Shown piece by piece: positions 1 through 6,050 of a stretch of 17,629 nt of DNA. Below the pieces are notes generated by a model that was not told where the DNA came from, did no database searches, and was given only the letters and a program-made list of their open reading frames with translations. Numbering within the stretch: position 1 is the stretch's first letter; each line of letters starts with the position of its first letter. A program made the translations under genes and the position numbers. This stretch comes from Anaerolineaceae bacterium (lineage in GTDB: Bacteria; Chloroflexota; Anaerolineae; Anaerolineales; Anaerolineaceae), in contig JAQTMA010000072.1 of NCBI GenBank assembly GCA_028714615.1, positions 1 to 17,629 on the forward strand. The letters are read 5' to 3'.

Positions 1-57
1 CGGGAACACGATCAGAAATAGGGTTGCAAGCAAAATAAGGAGAAGTTTGCGCAGCAT
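1..57 (-). CDS. Exported protein, N-terminal fragment (runs off window)
   Basis: Only the first 19 codons are in the window, starting with ATG at 57. The peptide is MLRKLLLILLATLFLIVFP: a short positive N-terminus (Arg3, Lys4) followed by an uninterrupted hydrophobic stretch, as in a signal peptide or N-terminal membrane anchor. A strong Shine-Dalgarno sequence (AGGAGGG, minus strand, 62-68) lies a few bases upstream, which makes the start convincing despite the truncation. A weak -10-like TAAAAT sits at 118-123 (minus strand) with no good -35. The family cannot be named from this fragment. It is separated from the recN unit by a terminator, so it is probably its own transcription unit. Confidence 0.6.
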   Translation of the reverse strand, partial: MLRKLLLILLATLFLIVFP

Positions 58-385
58 ATTTCCCTCCTGGTTGCTGGCGACAATTCAACAAAGAAACTCT
101 ATGAGCGTACAAGATCCATTTTATCACATCCGCAGAACCCACCACCAGTAATTGGCGGCTCATTTCGGTCAATTCCCCACGAGTTTGTGATGTAATAAAA
201 CAGGTCGATAGTGATGGTCCCCCAGTCACTATCGACCTGTTTGCACCAGGTCCCTAAAACCGGTGCTCAGATAGCCAATTCAGATGATCTTAGGTGAGAA
301 TTTAATCTTATTCTCATCTTTAGTATACCACTGAATCGCCGTTTTAGGGTAGTAATTATGCAACCCATCTAGACAAGATGGCGGA
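58..385. other. Non-coding region between recN and the partial gene
   Basis: I see no plausible gene here on either strand. The stretch holds the Shine-Dalgarno sequence of the leftward gene (62-68), a strong 17-bp terminator hairpin (198-242), a weaker hairpin with a 10-bp stem including one G-U pair (292-301 with 310-319), a 9-bp inverted repeat CCCTAAAAC/GTTTTAGGG (252-260 and 341-349) that encloses the weaker hairpin, and a 6-bp hairpin (365-381) five bases after the recN stop codon. The enclosed hairpins could form one larger 3' structure on the recN transcript ahead of the main terminator. That is a structural inference only. Confidence 0.6.
198..242 (-). terminator. Rho-independent terminator of the nadK-recN unit
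   Basis: A perfect 17-bp inverted repeat (198-214 and 226-242) with an 11-nt loop. Read on the minus strand, the stem ends in TTTTATTA, giving a U-rich tail as expected of an intrinsic terminator. On the plus strand the tail is only TTT followed by GC, so leftward termination is favoured. It lies about 145 bp after the recN stop and about 130 bp before the next leftward gene, so it would insulate the two. Confidence 0.75.
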
Positions 386-2110
386 TTACGGTTGCGCCTG
401 CTGCCGGACCGACGCGAGGATCTCGTCGGCAGAACGCAGGGTGCCTTCCGTCACGCTGCCCAGCATCTGGGCCAGCTCTTCACGGCGTCCCGCTCCGGTC
501 AGAACCTCCACCTGCGTGCTGGTGCGGCCTTCAATGACCTGCTTGTTCACGCGCAAGTGTTGGTTGCCAAAAGCTGCCAACTGAGGCAGATGCGTTACGC
601 AAAACACCTGGTGCTGGCGCCCTAACTGCCACAACTTTTGCCCGACGGTCATTCCCACCCGCCCGCCGATGCCCTGATCGATCTCGTCGAAGATCAGGGT
701 CGGGATCGTATCCGCCCGGGCCAGCACGTTCTTCAATGCCAGCATCAGGCGTGAAGTCTCTCCTCCCGAGGCCGTGCGGGCCAACGACTTGAGCCCCTCC
801 CCCGGGTTTGGCGCGATCAGGAACTCGACCCGGTCCATGCCGGTAACGTCGAAAGCCAGGCGTTTCCCACCCACCGGTAAACCGTGAGGGTCTGTCCGGG
901 TCTGAAAATCGACCGAAAAGCGCGCCCCGGCCATGCGCAGGTCATTCAATTCGGTTTCAATCCCTTGCGCTAACAGACCGGCGGCGGCATGCCGGCGCTC
1001 CGAAAGCGCCTGGGCTTGCTCGGCCAGACGGGCCAGCAGGCGCTCTTCTTCCACCTGCAATTCGCCGATGCGTTCACCGGCGTGGGCAATGGTGTTCAAC
1101 TGCTGGCGGGCGGTTTCGGCGTATTCCAGAACCGCTTCCACCGAGCCGCCATATTTGCGCTTGAGGTTTTGGATCAACGCCAGGCGTTCTTCGATCTGTT
1201 CCAGGCGGTGTGGGTTGAATTCGATGCGTTCCAGGTAATCGCGCAGATCGCGGGTGATCTCCGCCAGTGTATCCTGTACCAACTCAGCTTGCTGGCTCAG
1301 CTCGGTCATGGAAGCGTCGATGCGGGCCAGCGAGGCCATGCTGTGGGCGACCTGCCCGAGCAGGTCGGTAATAGAGAGGGCCTCGGGACTGCCCTCGTCC
1401 AGCGCGACCAGGGCTTCCTGCGCCAGCGTCGCCAGGCTCTCCGCGTTGGCCAGGCGGGTGCGCTCCTGGTGCAGCTCTTCGTCTTCCCCGGCGATCAATT
1501 GCGCCGCGTCGATCTCCTGGACCTGGTAATTCAGAAGGTCGCTCCGCCGGGCTGCATCCTGCTCGGCCTGGCGCAGGTTCGCCAACTCGCGGCGGATGGC
1601 TTGCAACTGGTGGTAGGTTTCCGTGTAGGCGGCCAACAGGCTCTCATCGCCCGTAAAACGGTCGAGCAGGCCCAGGTGCTCGCGCGGGTTTAGCAGAGAG
1701 AGGTGCTCGGATTGGCCGTGGATATCGACCAGGTGAGCGCCCAATTCGCGCAGCAAGCTCAAACTGGCGCTGCGTCCGTTCACGCGGGCCACGTTGCGTC
1801 CCTCGCGGCGAATGTCGCGCTCCAGCACCAGGTAGTGGGGATCGTCGACCAGGTCCTCCCGCTCGAGTATCTCCATCAGCGCCGGGCGCACCGTTTCCGG
1901 GATGCGGAAGGCGCCTTCCACCACTGCCCGGTCAGCTCCGCTGCGGATCGCGGCGGCATCCGCTCGCCCCCCGAGCAGCGATTCGATTGCATCCAGGATG
2001 ATCGATTTGCCTGCCCCGGTTTCACCGGTGAGCGTGGTCAATCCCGGCCCGAATTCCAGCTCGAGCCGGTGGATGATGGCAAAGTTTTCAATACGTAATT
2101 CGGTCAGCAT
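386..2110 (-). CDS. recN: DNA repair ATPase RecN
   Basis: 574 aa, full length for RecN, an SMC-like ATPase that acts early in double-strand break repair and recombination. Seen: the N-terminal half-ATPase with Walker A GETGAGKS at residues 29-36, a long Leu/Glu/Gln/Arg-rich coiled-coil arm (about 150-370), then the ABC signature in RTASGGETSRLMLALK and Walker B in TLIFDEIDQGIGG near the C-terminus, followed by the switch His in VFCVTHLPQLAA. The start ATG at 2110 opens directly into the conserved LTELRIENFAII strand. There is no strong Shine-Dalgarno sequence, so translation may depend on coupling to the gene 36 bp upstream. Last gene of the nadK unit, followed by a terminator. nadK close to recN is a known arrangement in several bacterial phyla. 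The stop is TAA at 386-388. Confidence 0.96.
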   Translation of the reverse strand: MLTELRIENFAIIHRLELEFGPGLTTLTGETGAGKSIILDAIESLLGGRADAAAIRSGADRAVVEGAFRIPETVRPALMEILEREDLVDDPHYLVLERDIRREGRNVARVNGRSASLSLLRELGAHLVDIHGQSEHLSLLNPREHLGLLDRFTGDESLLAAYTETYHQLQAIRRELANLRQAEQDAARRSDLLNYQVQEIDAAQLIAGEDEELHQERTRLANAESLATLAQEALVALDEGSPEALSITDLLGQVAHSMASLARIDASMTELSQQAELVQDTLAEITRDLRDYLERIEFNPHRLEQIEERLALIQNLKRKYGGSVEAVLEYAETARQQLNTIAHAGERIGELQVEEERLLARLAEQAQALSERRHAAAGLLAQGIETELNDLRMAGARFSVDFQTRTDPHGLPVGGKRLAFDVTGMDRVEFLIAPNPGEGLKSLARTASGGETSRLMLALKNVLARADTIPTLIFDEIDQGIGGRVGMTVGQKLWQLGRQHQVFCVTHLPQLAAFGNQHLRVNKQVIEGRTSTQVEVLTGAGRREELAQMLGSVTEGTLRSADEILASVRQQAQP

Positions 2111-2146
2111 ACCGCACCGTTCTACCCGTGGTTTCCCAACGCAGCG

Positions 2147-2695
2147 TCAATACTTCATGCGGATGCCAGATAGGCGGTAGTACACCGATGGGACCACCAG
2201 GACGGTATACAGGCCCTGCCATAGCAGGGGAAGCAAAATGAATGCTCCTCCGGCGAAGTTTCCGCCGCCGGAAAGCAGCAACATCGGCAGGATCACCCGT
2301 ACGACCAGGGGCAGGCTGCCCAGGGCTGCGCCAGCCGTAGCCAGTTGGAACAAGCGTTTCGAGCGATGTTTGCGCGTGACCAGGCGGACCGCCTCGGCAA
2401 TGATCATCCCTGCGATGGGGGCAATAAAAATGGTGAAGAACCCCAAGACGGAGGCGACCAGGCTGCCGACGTAGCCTAACCCGAGCGCGATGACAAATGC
2501 CAGTGGGTAATCGATGACCTGGGCTGTCTCGAAAACCTTCTGCTGGCCGCGGACACATTCCTTGCAACGGTACCCGGTAGGGGTCAGCACGGCGCAGCGC
2601 GTACAGATCGGCCGCTCACAGCGGTTACAGCGCAAACTGGTCTCGACATTCGGATGGTTGTAGCAGTATTGTTGTTCTGGAAAGACCTGGGTCAT
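2147..2695 (-). CDS. Zinc-finger (B-box-like) integral membrane protein, unknown function
   Basis: 182 aa. The N-terminal ~50 residues carry eight regularly spaced metal ligands: Cys11, His14, Cys23, Cys26, Cys31, Cys34, Cys44, Cys47. This pattern can bind two zinc ions and resembles B-box-type zinc fingers found ahead of membrane domains in some bacteria. The rest is hydrophobic, with about four transmembrane segments (roughly 62-85, 86-106, 115-141, 146-172). No catalytic motif is recognisable. The start codon overlaps the nadK stop (ATGA at 2692-2695), so the two are translationally coupled. GGGGGA lies about 9 nt upstream of the ATG. A role in membrane protein-protein contact or regulation is inference from architecture only. 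Confidence 0.8.
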   Translation of the reverse strand: MTQVFPEQQYCYNHPNVETSLRCNRCERPICTRCAVLTPTGYRCKECVRGQQKVFETAQVIDYPLAFVIALGLGYVGSLVASVLGFFTIFIAPIAGMIIAEAVRLVTRKHRSKRLFQLATAGAALGSLPLVVRVILPMLLLSGGGNFAGGAFILLPLLWQGLYTVLVVPSVYYRLSGIRMKY

Positions 2696-3636
2696 CGAGT
2701 GGCGTCCCCCTCATCGAAATTCAAATCAAATCCTTTGTCGGCCAACGCCATCCCGGTATCCTCCCGAGAAGGGTCGTGCGTGGATGGGTTTTGGTCCATG
2801 TGAGCGGTCAGGTTGCGGTAAAAGTAGCCCGGATCCTGGAAATGAACGAAATACAACGTGTGTTCTCCCGCCGAGATCGTGACGCGGTCGCCATCCAGCA
2901 TGGTCAACGGAGCCTGTCCATCCACACTCAAGACGGCCTGGTGGGTGGTGTGCACGATGATACCGACCGAGGAGCCTTCCGCCAGAACGACCGCGCGATC
3001 CACCGAGAGGTGTGGCGCCACCGGGATGATCAAGATGTTCCGCAACTGGGGCGGTAAAATCGGTCCGCCGACCGCAAGCGCATAGCCGGTTGAACCGGTG
3101 GGGGTGGAAGCGATCAGGCCGTCCGCCACGTAAGTCGTCAAGAAGCTTCCATCGACGTACGCAGTAACGTGCACCGGGCGGACGATCTCCCCACGGCTGA
3201 CCACGGCTTCGTTGACGACTTCCCAGGCCCCCAACAACTGCTCGCCGCGGCAGTGTTCTGCCCGCAGCATCATGCGTTTTTCCAGCCAATAGCGGCCTTC
3301 CATCAACAACGGCAGACGCTCGCGCCACTCGTTGCGATGGACTTCCATCAAGAAACCCAGGCGGCCGAGGTTTATTCCCAATACCGGCACGCCAAGCGGA
3401 GCGCATAAGCGCCCGGCGCGCAGCATGGTGCCATCGCCCCCAACCGCAATCAGCATATCGAACTCGTGGCGCATCAGGCGATTGCGAAGTTTTTCGTCAT
3501 AGAGGGAACCGTCCAACGTATTGGCGCCCTGGGCAGATAAGAAGGCCGTCACCTGGCGAGCTTCGGCAATGGCTTCGGGCATGCCGGGATGGGTGACAAT
3601 GGCAATATTGTGCGGGATGGGATTTTTCTCAGGCAT
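2692..3636 (-). CDS. nadK: NAD kinase
   Basis: 314 aa. It phosphorylates NAD+ to NADP+ using ATP (or polyphosphate) in the cytoplasm. Diagnostic motifs: GGDGT at residues 66-70; NEAVVSRG at 142-149; the glycine-rich nucleotide loop DGLIASTPTGSTGY at 172-185; VDGQ at 238-241. Residues after about 285 form a short acidic tail rich in Asp and Glu that goes beyond the catalytic core. The start ATG at 3636 lies 8 nt after a TATAAT box (3645-3650), with no Shine-Dalgarno sequence, implying a nearly leaderless message. The stop overlaps the start of the zinc-finger membrane gene. First gene of the nadK - membrane protein - recN unit, although read-through from the ssb unit 69 bp upstream is also possible. 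Confidence 0.95.
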   Translation of the reverse strand: MPEKNPIPHNIAIVTHPGMPEAIAEARQVTAFLSAQGANTLDGSLYDEKLRNRLMRHEFDMLIAVGGDGTMLRAGRLCAPLGVPVLGINLGRLGFLMEVHRNEWRERLPLLMEGRYWLEKRMMLRAEHCRGEQLLGAWEVVNEAVVSRGEIVRPVHVTAYVDGSFLTTYVADGLIASTPTGSTGYALAVGGPILPPQLRNILIIPVAPHLSVDRAVVLAEGSSVGIIVHTTHQAVLSVDGQAPLTMLDGDRVTISAGEHTLYFVHFQDPGYFYRNLTAHMDQNPSTHDPSREDTGMALADKGFDLNFDEGDATR

Positions 3637-3644
3637 ATGCGCTA

Positions 3645-3650
3645 ATTATA
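3645..3650 (-). promoter_or_regulatory. -10 box of the nadK unit
   Basis: A perfect TATAAT on the minus strand, with a predicted transcription start near A3638, two bases before the nadK ATG at 3636. No convincing -35: TTCACG at 3670-3675 would need a 19-bp spacer. It lies in the 69-bp gap after the nuclease gene. Confidence 0.5.
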
Positions 3651-3705
3651 GCCGGATTGATGATACTCGCGTGAAGATCAACTGCCATAACCGGGGGAGG
3701 GAGCG

Positions 3706-4218
3706 CTAGATGCGTTGGTCGCACTTTGACCGGTAGCCGCAGCGAGCACAGCGGGCGGGCTGGTCGTGTGAGCGGTCGACCTCTTCTCGGCGCTCGTCGC
3801 GGTGGATCTCCGCCAGCAGCTCGAGCAGGGTATCCTCCAGCGCCGGGGTGTAATCGATGGCGAAAGTACGCTCCGGATAGTGCAGCAGGCCATAGGCCGG
3901 GCGGTGCCCCAACGTGCGCTGTACCAGCAGGCAGTAGGCTGCCAACTGGAAGATATGGGCGTCGTGGGGTGCGGTGGGGGTGCGCCCGGTCTTGACTTCC
4001 ACCGGGATGATCTCTCTGCCGTTCTCGATCAGGTAGTCCGGTTTGCCGGTCAATCCGAGGGCTGCGTCAAAGAGGGGCTTTTCCACCTGCCCCCACAGCT
4101 TCGGATCGGCGTACACCACCCGCCCGCCGGGCAGGCCGGCAGATTTACGCTGCCGAGAAGAAATCCACAACAGGTACAGGGCGATAAGAAAAAGGAGAGC
4201 AGCAGCGATCGGCAGCAT
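3706..4218 (-). CDS. Cas4/RecB-like PD-(D/E)XK nuclease, C-terminal half, membrane-anchored
   Basis: 170 aa from ATG 4218. It carries the later half of a Cas4/DUF83-type nuclease: Asp61 in GKPDYLIENGRE, the catalytic Glu74-Val-Lys76 in IPVEVKTGR, the QxxxY motif (Gln91, Tyr95), and a C-terminal cluster Cys157, Cys160, Cys166 that normally supplies three of the four iron-sulfur cysteines. The fourth Cys and the GxxxH element are missing here but present in the gene just upstream. Residues 2-18 form a transmembrane helix followed by RQRK, predicting a cytoplasmic catalytic part. The start at 4218 is preferred because AGGAG precedes it; an in-frame TTG at 4278 has no Shine-Dalgarno sequence and would translate through a hairpin. 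Fe-S and nuclease activity are inferred from the family. Confidence 0.75.
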   Translation of the reverse strand: MLPIAAALLFLIALYLLWISSRQRKSAGLPGGRVVYADPKLWGQVEKPLFDAALGLTGKPDYLIENGREIIPVEVKTGRTPTAPHDAHIFQLAAYCLLVQRTLGHRPAYGLLHYPERTFAIDYTPALEDTLLELLAEIHRDERREEVDRSHDQPARCARCGYRSKCDQRI

Positions 4219-4236
4219 AGGCTCCTGACGAAATAG

Positions 4237-4273
4237 GACTGACCCACCGAGAATCGTTCCCAGTGGGTCAGTC
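4237..4273 (-). other. Hairpin between the two nuclease half-genes
   Basis: A perfect 11-bp inverted repeat (GACTGACCCAC at 4237-4247 and GTGGGTCAGTC at 4263-4273) with a 15-nt loop. It lies between the TAA of the upstream half (4281-4283) and the ATG of the downstream half (4218), about 18 nt before that start. The following sequence CTATTTCG has no real U-tract, so it is a poor terminator. RNA stabilisation, partial attenuation or control of the relative amounts of the halves are possible uses. Confidence 0.6.
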
Positions 4274-4280
4274 GACAAAT

Positions 4281-4517
4281 TTAGAGAAATTTTCCAGCCA
4301 GGTAGACGGTGAGCAAGACCAGCGCTGCCAGCAAGAGCAGCATGGCTAACGCGCGCAGCAGCCCTGCTACCAGGACCTTGCGGCCGTGCTCGCGGTGCAA
4401 ATCGCTGCCGCTGGTCAGCTCAGCCTGGTTTTCGGATGGGAGGCCTTGCCTCTGGTACCACCATGCGCGGTGGCAATACAGGTAGGCGCCGATCTCAGAG
4501 GCCCGGATGATCCTCAT
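4281..4517 (-). CDS. Cas4/RecB-like nuclease, N-terminal half with membrane anchor
   Basis: 78 aa. Residues 6-48 match the N-terminus of Cas4/Dna2-type nucleases: ASEIGAYLYCHRAWWYQRQG (residues 6-25) gives the first iron-sulfur cysteine (Cys15) and the WWY aromatic motif, and Gly37xxxHis41 is the GxxxH motif found before the PD-(D/E)XK core. The chain then becomes a single transmembrane helix (about 52-74) and stops. The positive HREHGRK before the helix predicts N-in/C-out topology. It therefore lacks the catalytic Asp, Glu and Lys and the last three Cys, all supplied by the next gene. Its ATG (AGAAGG 3 nt upstream) overlaps the end of the translin gene by 23 bp, so expression is coupled. 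I infer that the two half-proteins assemble into one nuclease. Confidence 0.72.
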   Translation of the reverse strand: MRIIRASEIGAYLYCHRAWWYQRQGLPSENQAELTSGSDLHREHGRKVLVAGLLRALAMLLLLAALVLLTVYLAGKFL

Positions 4518-5160
4518 TTTCCTTCTGAAGCGTTGCCAGATGGTCTGAAAGGCTGCTGAGGGATTGCTGCAGCAATTGCTCGCGTAGGCTGATGGTCAGG
4601 TCGGCGCGCGTGCGCTCGACGATGCCGCGCACCAGGTCCGTTTGGCGACGCAGCCCATTGGTGATGGCATCCGGATAATCCAGCGTCACCAGCACGCCGT
4701 AGATATCGTCCATGCAGGTAAGCAGCCGCTCGGTCTCTTGAGAGTACCCCTGGCGCAGCAAATCCAGGCAACGCCGGCGCAGCTCCCCACAGACCTCCGC
4801 CAACCCGTTCAAGTAGGTGGCAAACTCCAACTCGAGCTCTTCCGGAGTAGGCAGCGGTAGATTGTCGACCAGGGCGCAGGTGATACTGGCCTCGGCGAAT
4901 TCCTTGAGAGCATCCTGGGTGTAACCGGCAAAGTACAGCTCTGGGTAGGGCGTCAGGCCAGTGCGCAAAGCCTCCACCAGCCCGCGCGCCTCGGCCAAAT
5001 GCGCTTGCGCCTCCGGGTGTTCGTTCCGGTGGATGGCGCGGATGGCGTGGGCGGCATGGCGGGTGAGCAGGCGGGCTTGCGCCAGGGCCTGATCTCGAGC
5101 TTTGGTGCGTGCTTCGAATGCCTGCCGGATTCGATCCGTAATGGTCTCGAGATTTTGCAT
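4495..5160 (-). CDS. Translin/Trax-family RNA-binding protein (COG2178-like)
   Basis: 221 aa, almost entirely alpha-helical. Features shared with the translin family: an N-terminal basic helix with repeated Arg spacing and IRAIHR at residues 40-45, the helix QDALKEFAEA (82-91), and the C-terminal core LDYPDAITNGLRRQTDLVR (160-178) followed by a helix with GIVERTRADL. In eukaryotic C3PO, Trax is the RNase subunit and uses glutamates in the helix equivalent to EFAE; here Glu87 and Glu90 occupy that spacing, so a Trax-like nuclease rather than a pure RNA binder is possible but unproven. Archaeal and bacterial homologues are often mislabelled haloacid dehalogenase; no HAD motif is present here. 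The start is 6 bp after the DUF3467 gene, and the end overlaps the nuclease N-half. Confidence 0.78.
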   Translation of the reverse strand: MQNLETITDRIRQAFEARTKARDQALAQARLLTRHAAHAIRAIHRNEHPEAQAHLAEARGLVEALRTGLTPYPELYFAGYTQDALKEFAEASITCALVDNLPLPTPEELELEFATYLNGLAEVCGELRRRCLDLLRQGYSQETERLLTCMDDIYGVLVTLDYPDAITNGLRRQTDLVRGIVERTRADLTISLREQLLQQSLSSLSDHLATLQKENEDHPGL

Positions 5161-5166
5161 GGCCTT

Positions 5167-5505
5167 TCAATCTGTCGGGTGGGGGTCCGGTGGTTTGGCC
5201 TGCCGGAAGAGGTCCGCTGCCAGGTTGGGGTCGCCGGGTATAGCGATCTCTCCGAAGGCAGCTTCATAGCGCGCCAAATTCTCACCCAGCGCCCGGTAGA
5301 AGAGCTTGGCGCCGACCGGTGACATCAGGATGCGCGCATACCCTTTAGCGGCTGTGTAGCCGGGTAGGATACGCGCGAAATCGAGAACCAGTTCTGCCGG
5401 CGAGTGCGAGATGCGCACCAGGTTGGCGTAAATCGGTTCCAGATCCTCCGAGATGTCCAGTGGGGGAAATGGCGTAGCAGCGGGCCGAGCCGCAGGGTCT
5501 GTCAT
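5167..5505 (-). CDS. DUF3467 family protein
   Basis: 112 aa, small and soluble. The conserved body reads as DUF3467: an EPIYANLVRISHSPAELVLD segment, then FARILPG, ILMSPVGAKLFYRALGENL and a final helix around YEAAFGEI. The biochemical function of the family is unknown. Of two in-frame ATGs, 5505 is preferred over 5511: the AGAGGG Shine-Dalgarno sequence directly abuts 5511 but stands about 6 nt from 5505. It sits 27 bp after ssb and 6 bp before translin on the same strand, so it is in the middle of the ssb unit. The C-terminus is Pro/Asp-rich and probably disordered. Confidence 0.82.
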   Translation of the reverse strand: MTDPAARPAATPFPPLDISEDLEPIYANLVRISHSPAELVLDFARILPGYTAAKGYARILMSPVGAKLFYRALGENLARYEAAFGEIAIPGDPNLAADLFRQAKPPDPHPTD

Positions 5506-5532
5506 TGGCATCCCTCTCGCTTTCGTTTTCGC

Positions 5533-5946
5533 TTAGAAGGGGATGTCCTCTTCGCCGCCAGCGACAGGCGCCTCTTCACCGGCTACGGCTTCACCTTCGC
5601 TCTTGGGCGTAAGGAAGCGCACGGTTGAGGCGCTGACTTCATAGGACGCAGCGGGGGTGCCATCTTGGCGATTCCAGATGCGCGGTCCACCGGTGGTGGC
5701 ATCGGGGTTTAGGCGACCTTCTACCAGGACTTTGTTGCCCTTGTGAAGGTATTGGTTGCAGGTCTCGGCCTGTTTGCCCCAGGCAGAAACACGCACCCAG
5801 ATCGTCCGCTTAACCCGCTGGCCATCATTTCCCGTGAAACTCTCGTCGACAGCGACCGAGAAGCTGGTCACCGCCTGACCGCTGGGGGTGTAGCGCATTT
5901 CGGGTTCTTTCCCAAGATTGCCGATCAACATGATCTTGTGCCACAT
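5533..5946 (-). CDS. ssb: Single-stranded DNA-binding protein
   Basis: 137 aa. The OB-fold begins MWHKIMLIGNLGKEPEMRYT and contains the expected TIWVRVSAWGKQAE and NKVLVEGRL strands. After about residue 112 comes an acidic, Gly/Ala-rich tail ending in EEDIPF, the conserved C-terminal tip that recruits repair and replication partners. The true start is ATG 5946: AGAGGAGG precedes it at normal spacing, and the family begins at this residue. The open frame extends 30 codons further upstream from a TTG at 6036, but that part has no SSB similarity and lies on the promoter. It leads the block ssb - DUF3467 - translin - split nuclease. The leader is about 83 nt, with a hairpin and a palindromic operator candidate at the promoter. 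Confidence 0.95.
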   Translation of the reverse strand: MWHKIMLIGNLGKEPEMRYTPSGQAVTSFSVAVDESFTGNDGQRVKRTIWVRVSAWGKQAETCNQYLHKGNKVLVEGRLNPDATTGGPRIWNRQDGTPAASYEVSASTVRFLTPKSEGEAVAGEEAPVAGGEEDIPF

Positions 5947-5969
5947 ATCAACCTCCTCTGTATGATTGT

Positions 5970-6015
5970 ATCGGCCTTGTAACACTCGTTTGGCACGGTT
6001 CTCGTAAAGGCCGAT
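5970..6015 (-). other. Hairpin in the ssb 5' leader
   Basis: Nine-bp perfect arms ATCGGCCTT (5970-5978) and AAGGCCGAT (6007-6015) enclose 28 nt within the predicted ssb leader, ending about 14 nt before the AGAGGAGG Shine-Dalgarno sequence. No U-tract follows, so it is not a terminator. It could affect translation or mRNA stability; this is inference. Confidence 0.5.
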
Positions 6016-6022
6016 TGGATTC

Positions 6023-6050
6023 GATTTACAGAACAATTGTACAGTAAATC
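6023..6050. promoter_or_regulatory. 28-bp palindromic operator candidate at the ssb promoter
   Basis: Outer half-sites GATTTAC (6023-6029) and GTAAATC (6044-6050) flank the perfect 8-bp palindrome ACAATTGT (6033-6040), all with the same centre of symmetry (6036.5). Only two symmetric position pairs break the palindrome. It covers the -10 box and predicted start of the ssb promoter, the classical place for a repressor operator. Confidence 0.6.

Noticed and set aside
989..1693. 234-codon plus-strand frame opposite recN
   Set aside because: Mirror of the recN coiled-coil region; no independent evidence.
4219..4278. TTG start giving a 190-aa version of the nuclease C-half
   Set aside because: No Shine-Dalgarno sequence, and it would translate through the hairpin; ATG 4218 has AGGAG upstream and opens directly into the membrane helix.
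4219..4517. The split nuclease as a recent frameshift of one gene
   Set aside because: The second frame is open into the first gene, so this cannot be fully excluded. However, its translation there is not membrane-like, while the first frame is a clean transmembrane helix ending in a stop, followed by a hairpin and a new Shine-Dalgarno/ATG.
3706..4517. CRISPR-Cas adaptation module because of the Cas4-like motifs
   Set aside because: No cas1, cas2, repeats or spacers occur anywhere in the window; Cas4-like nucleases also exist outside CRISPR loci.
6031..6042. Genuine LexA box before ssb
   Set aside because: GAAC-N4-GTAC misses the GTTC half by one base, and the larger palindrome with GATTTAC half-sites explains the site better; kept only as a remark.
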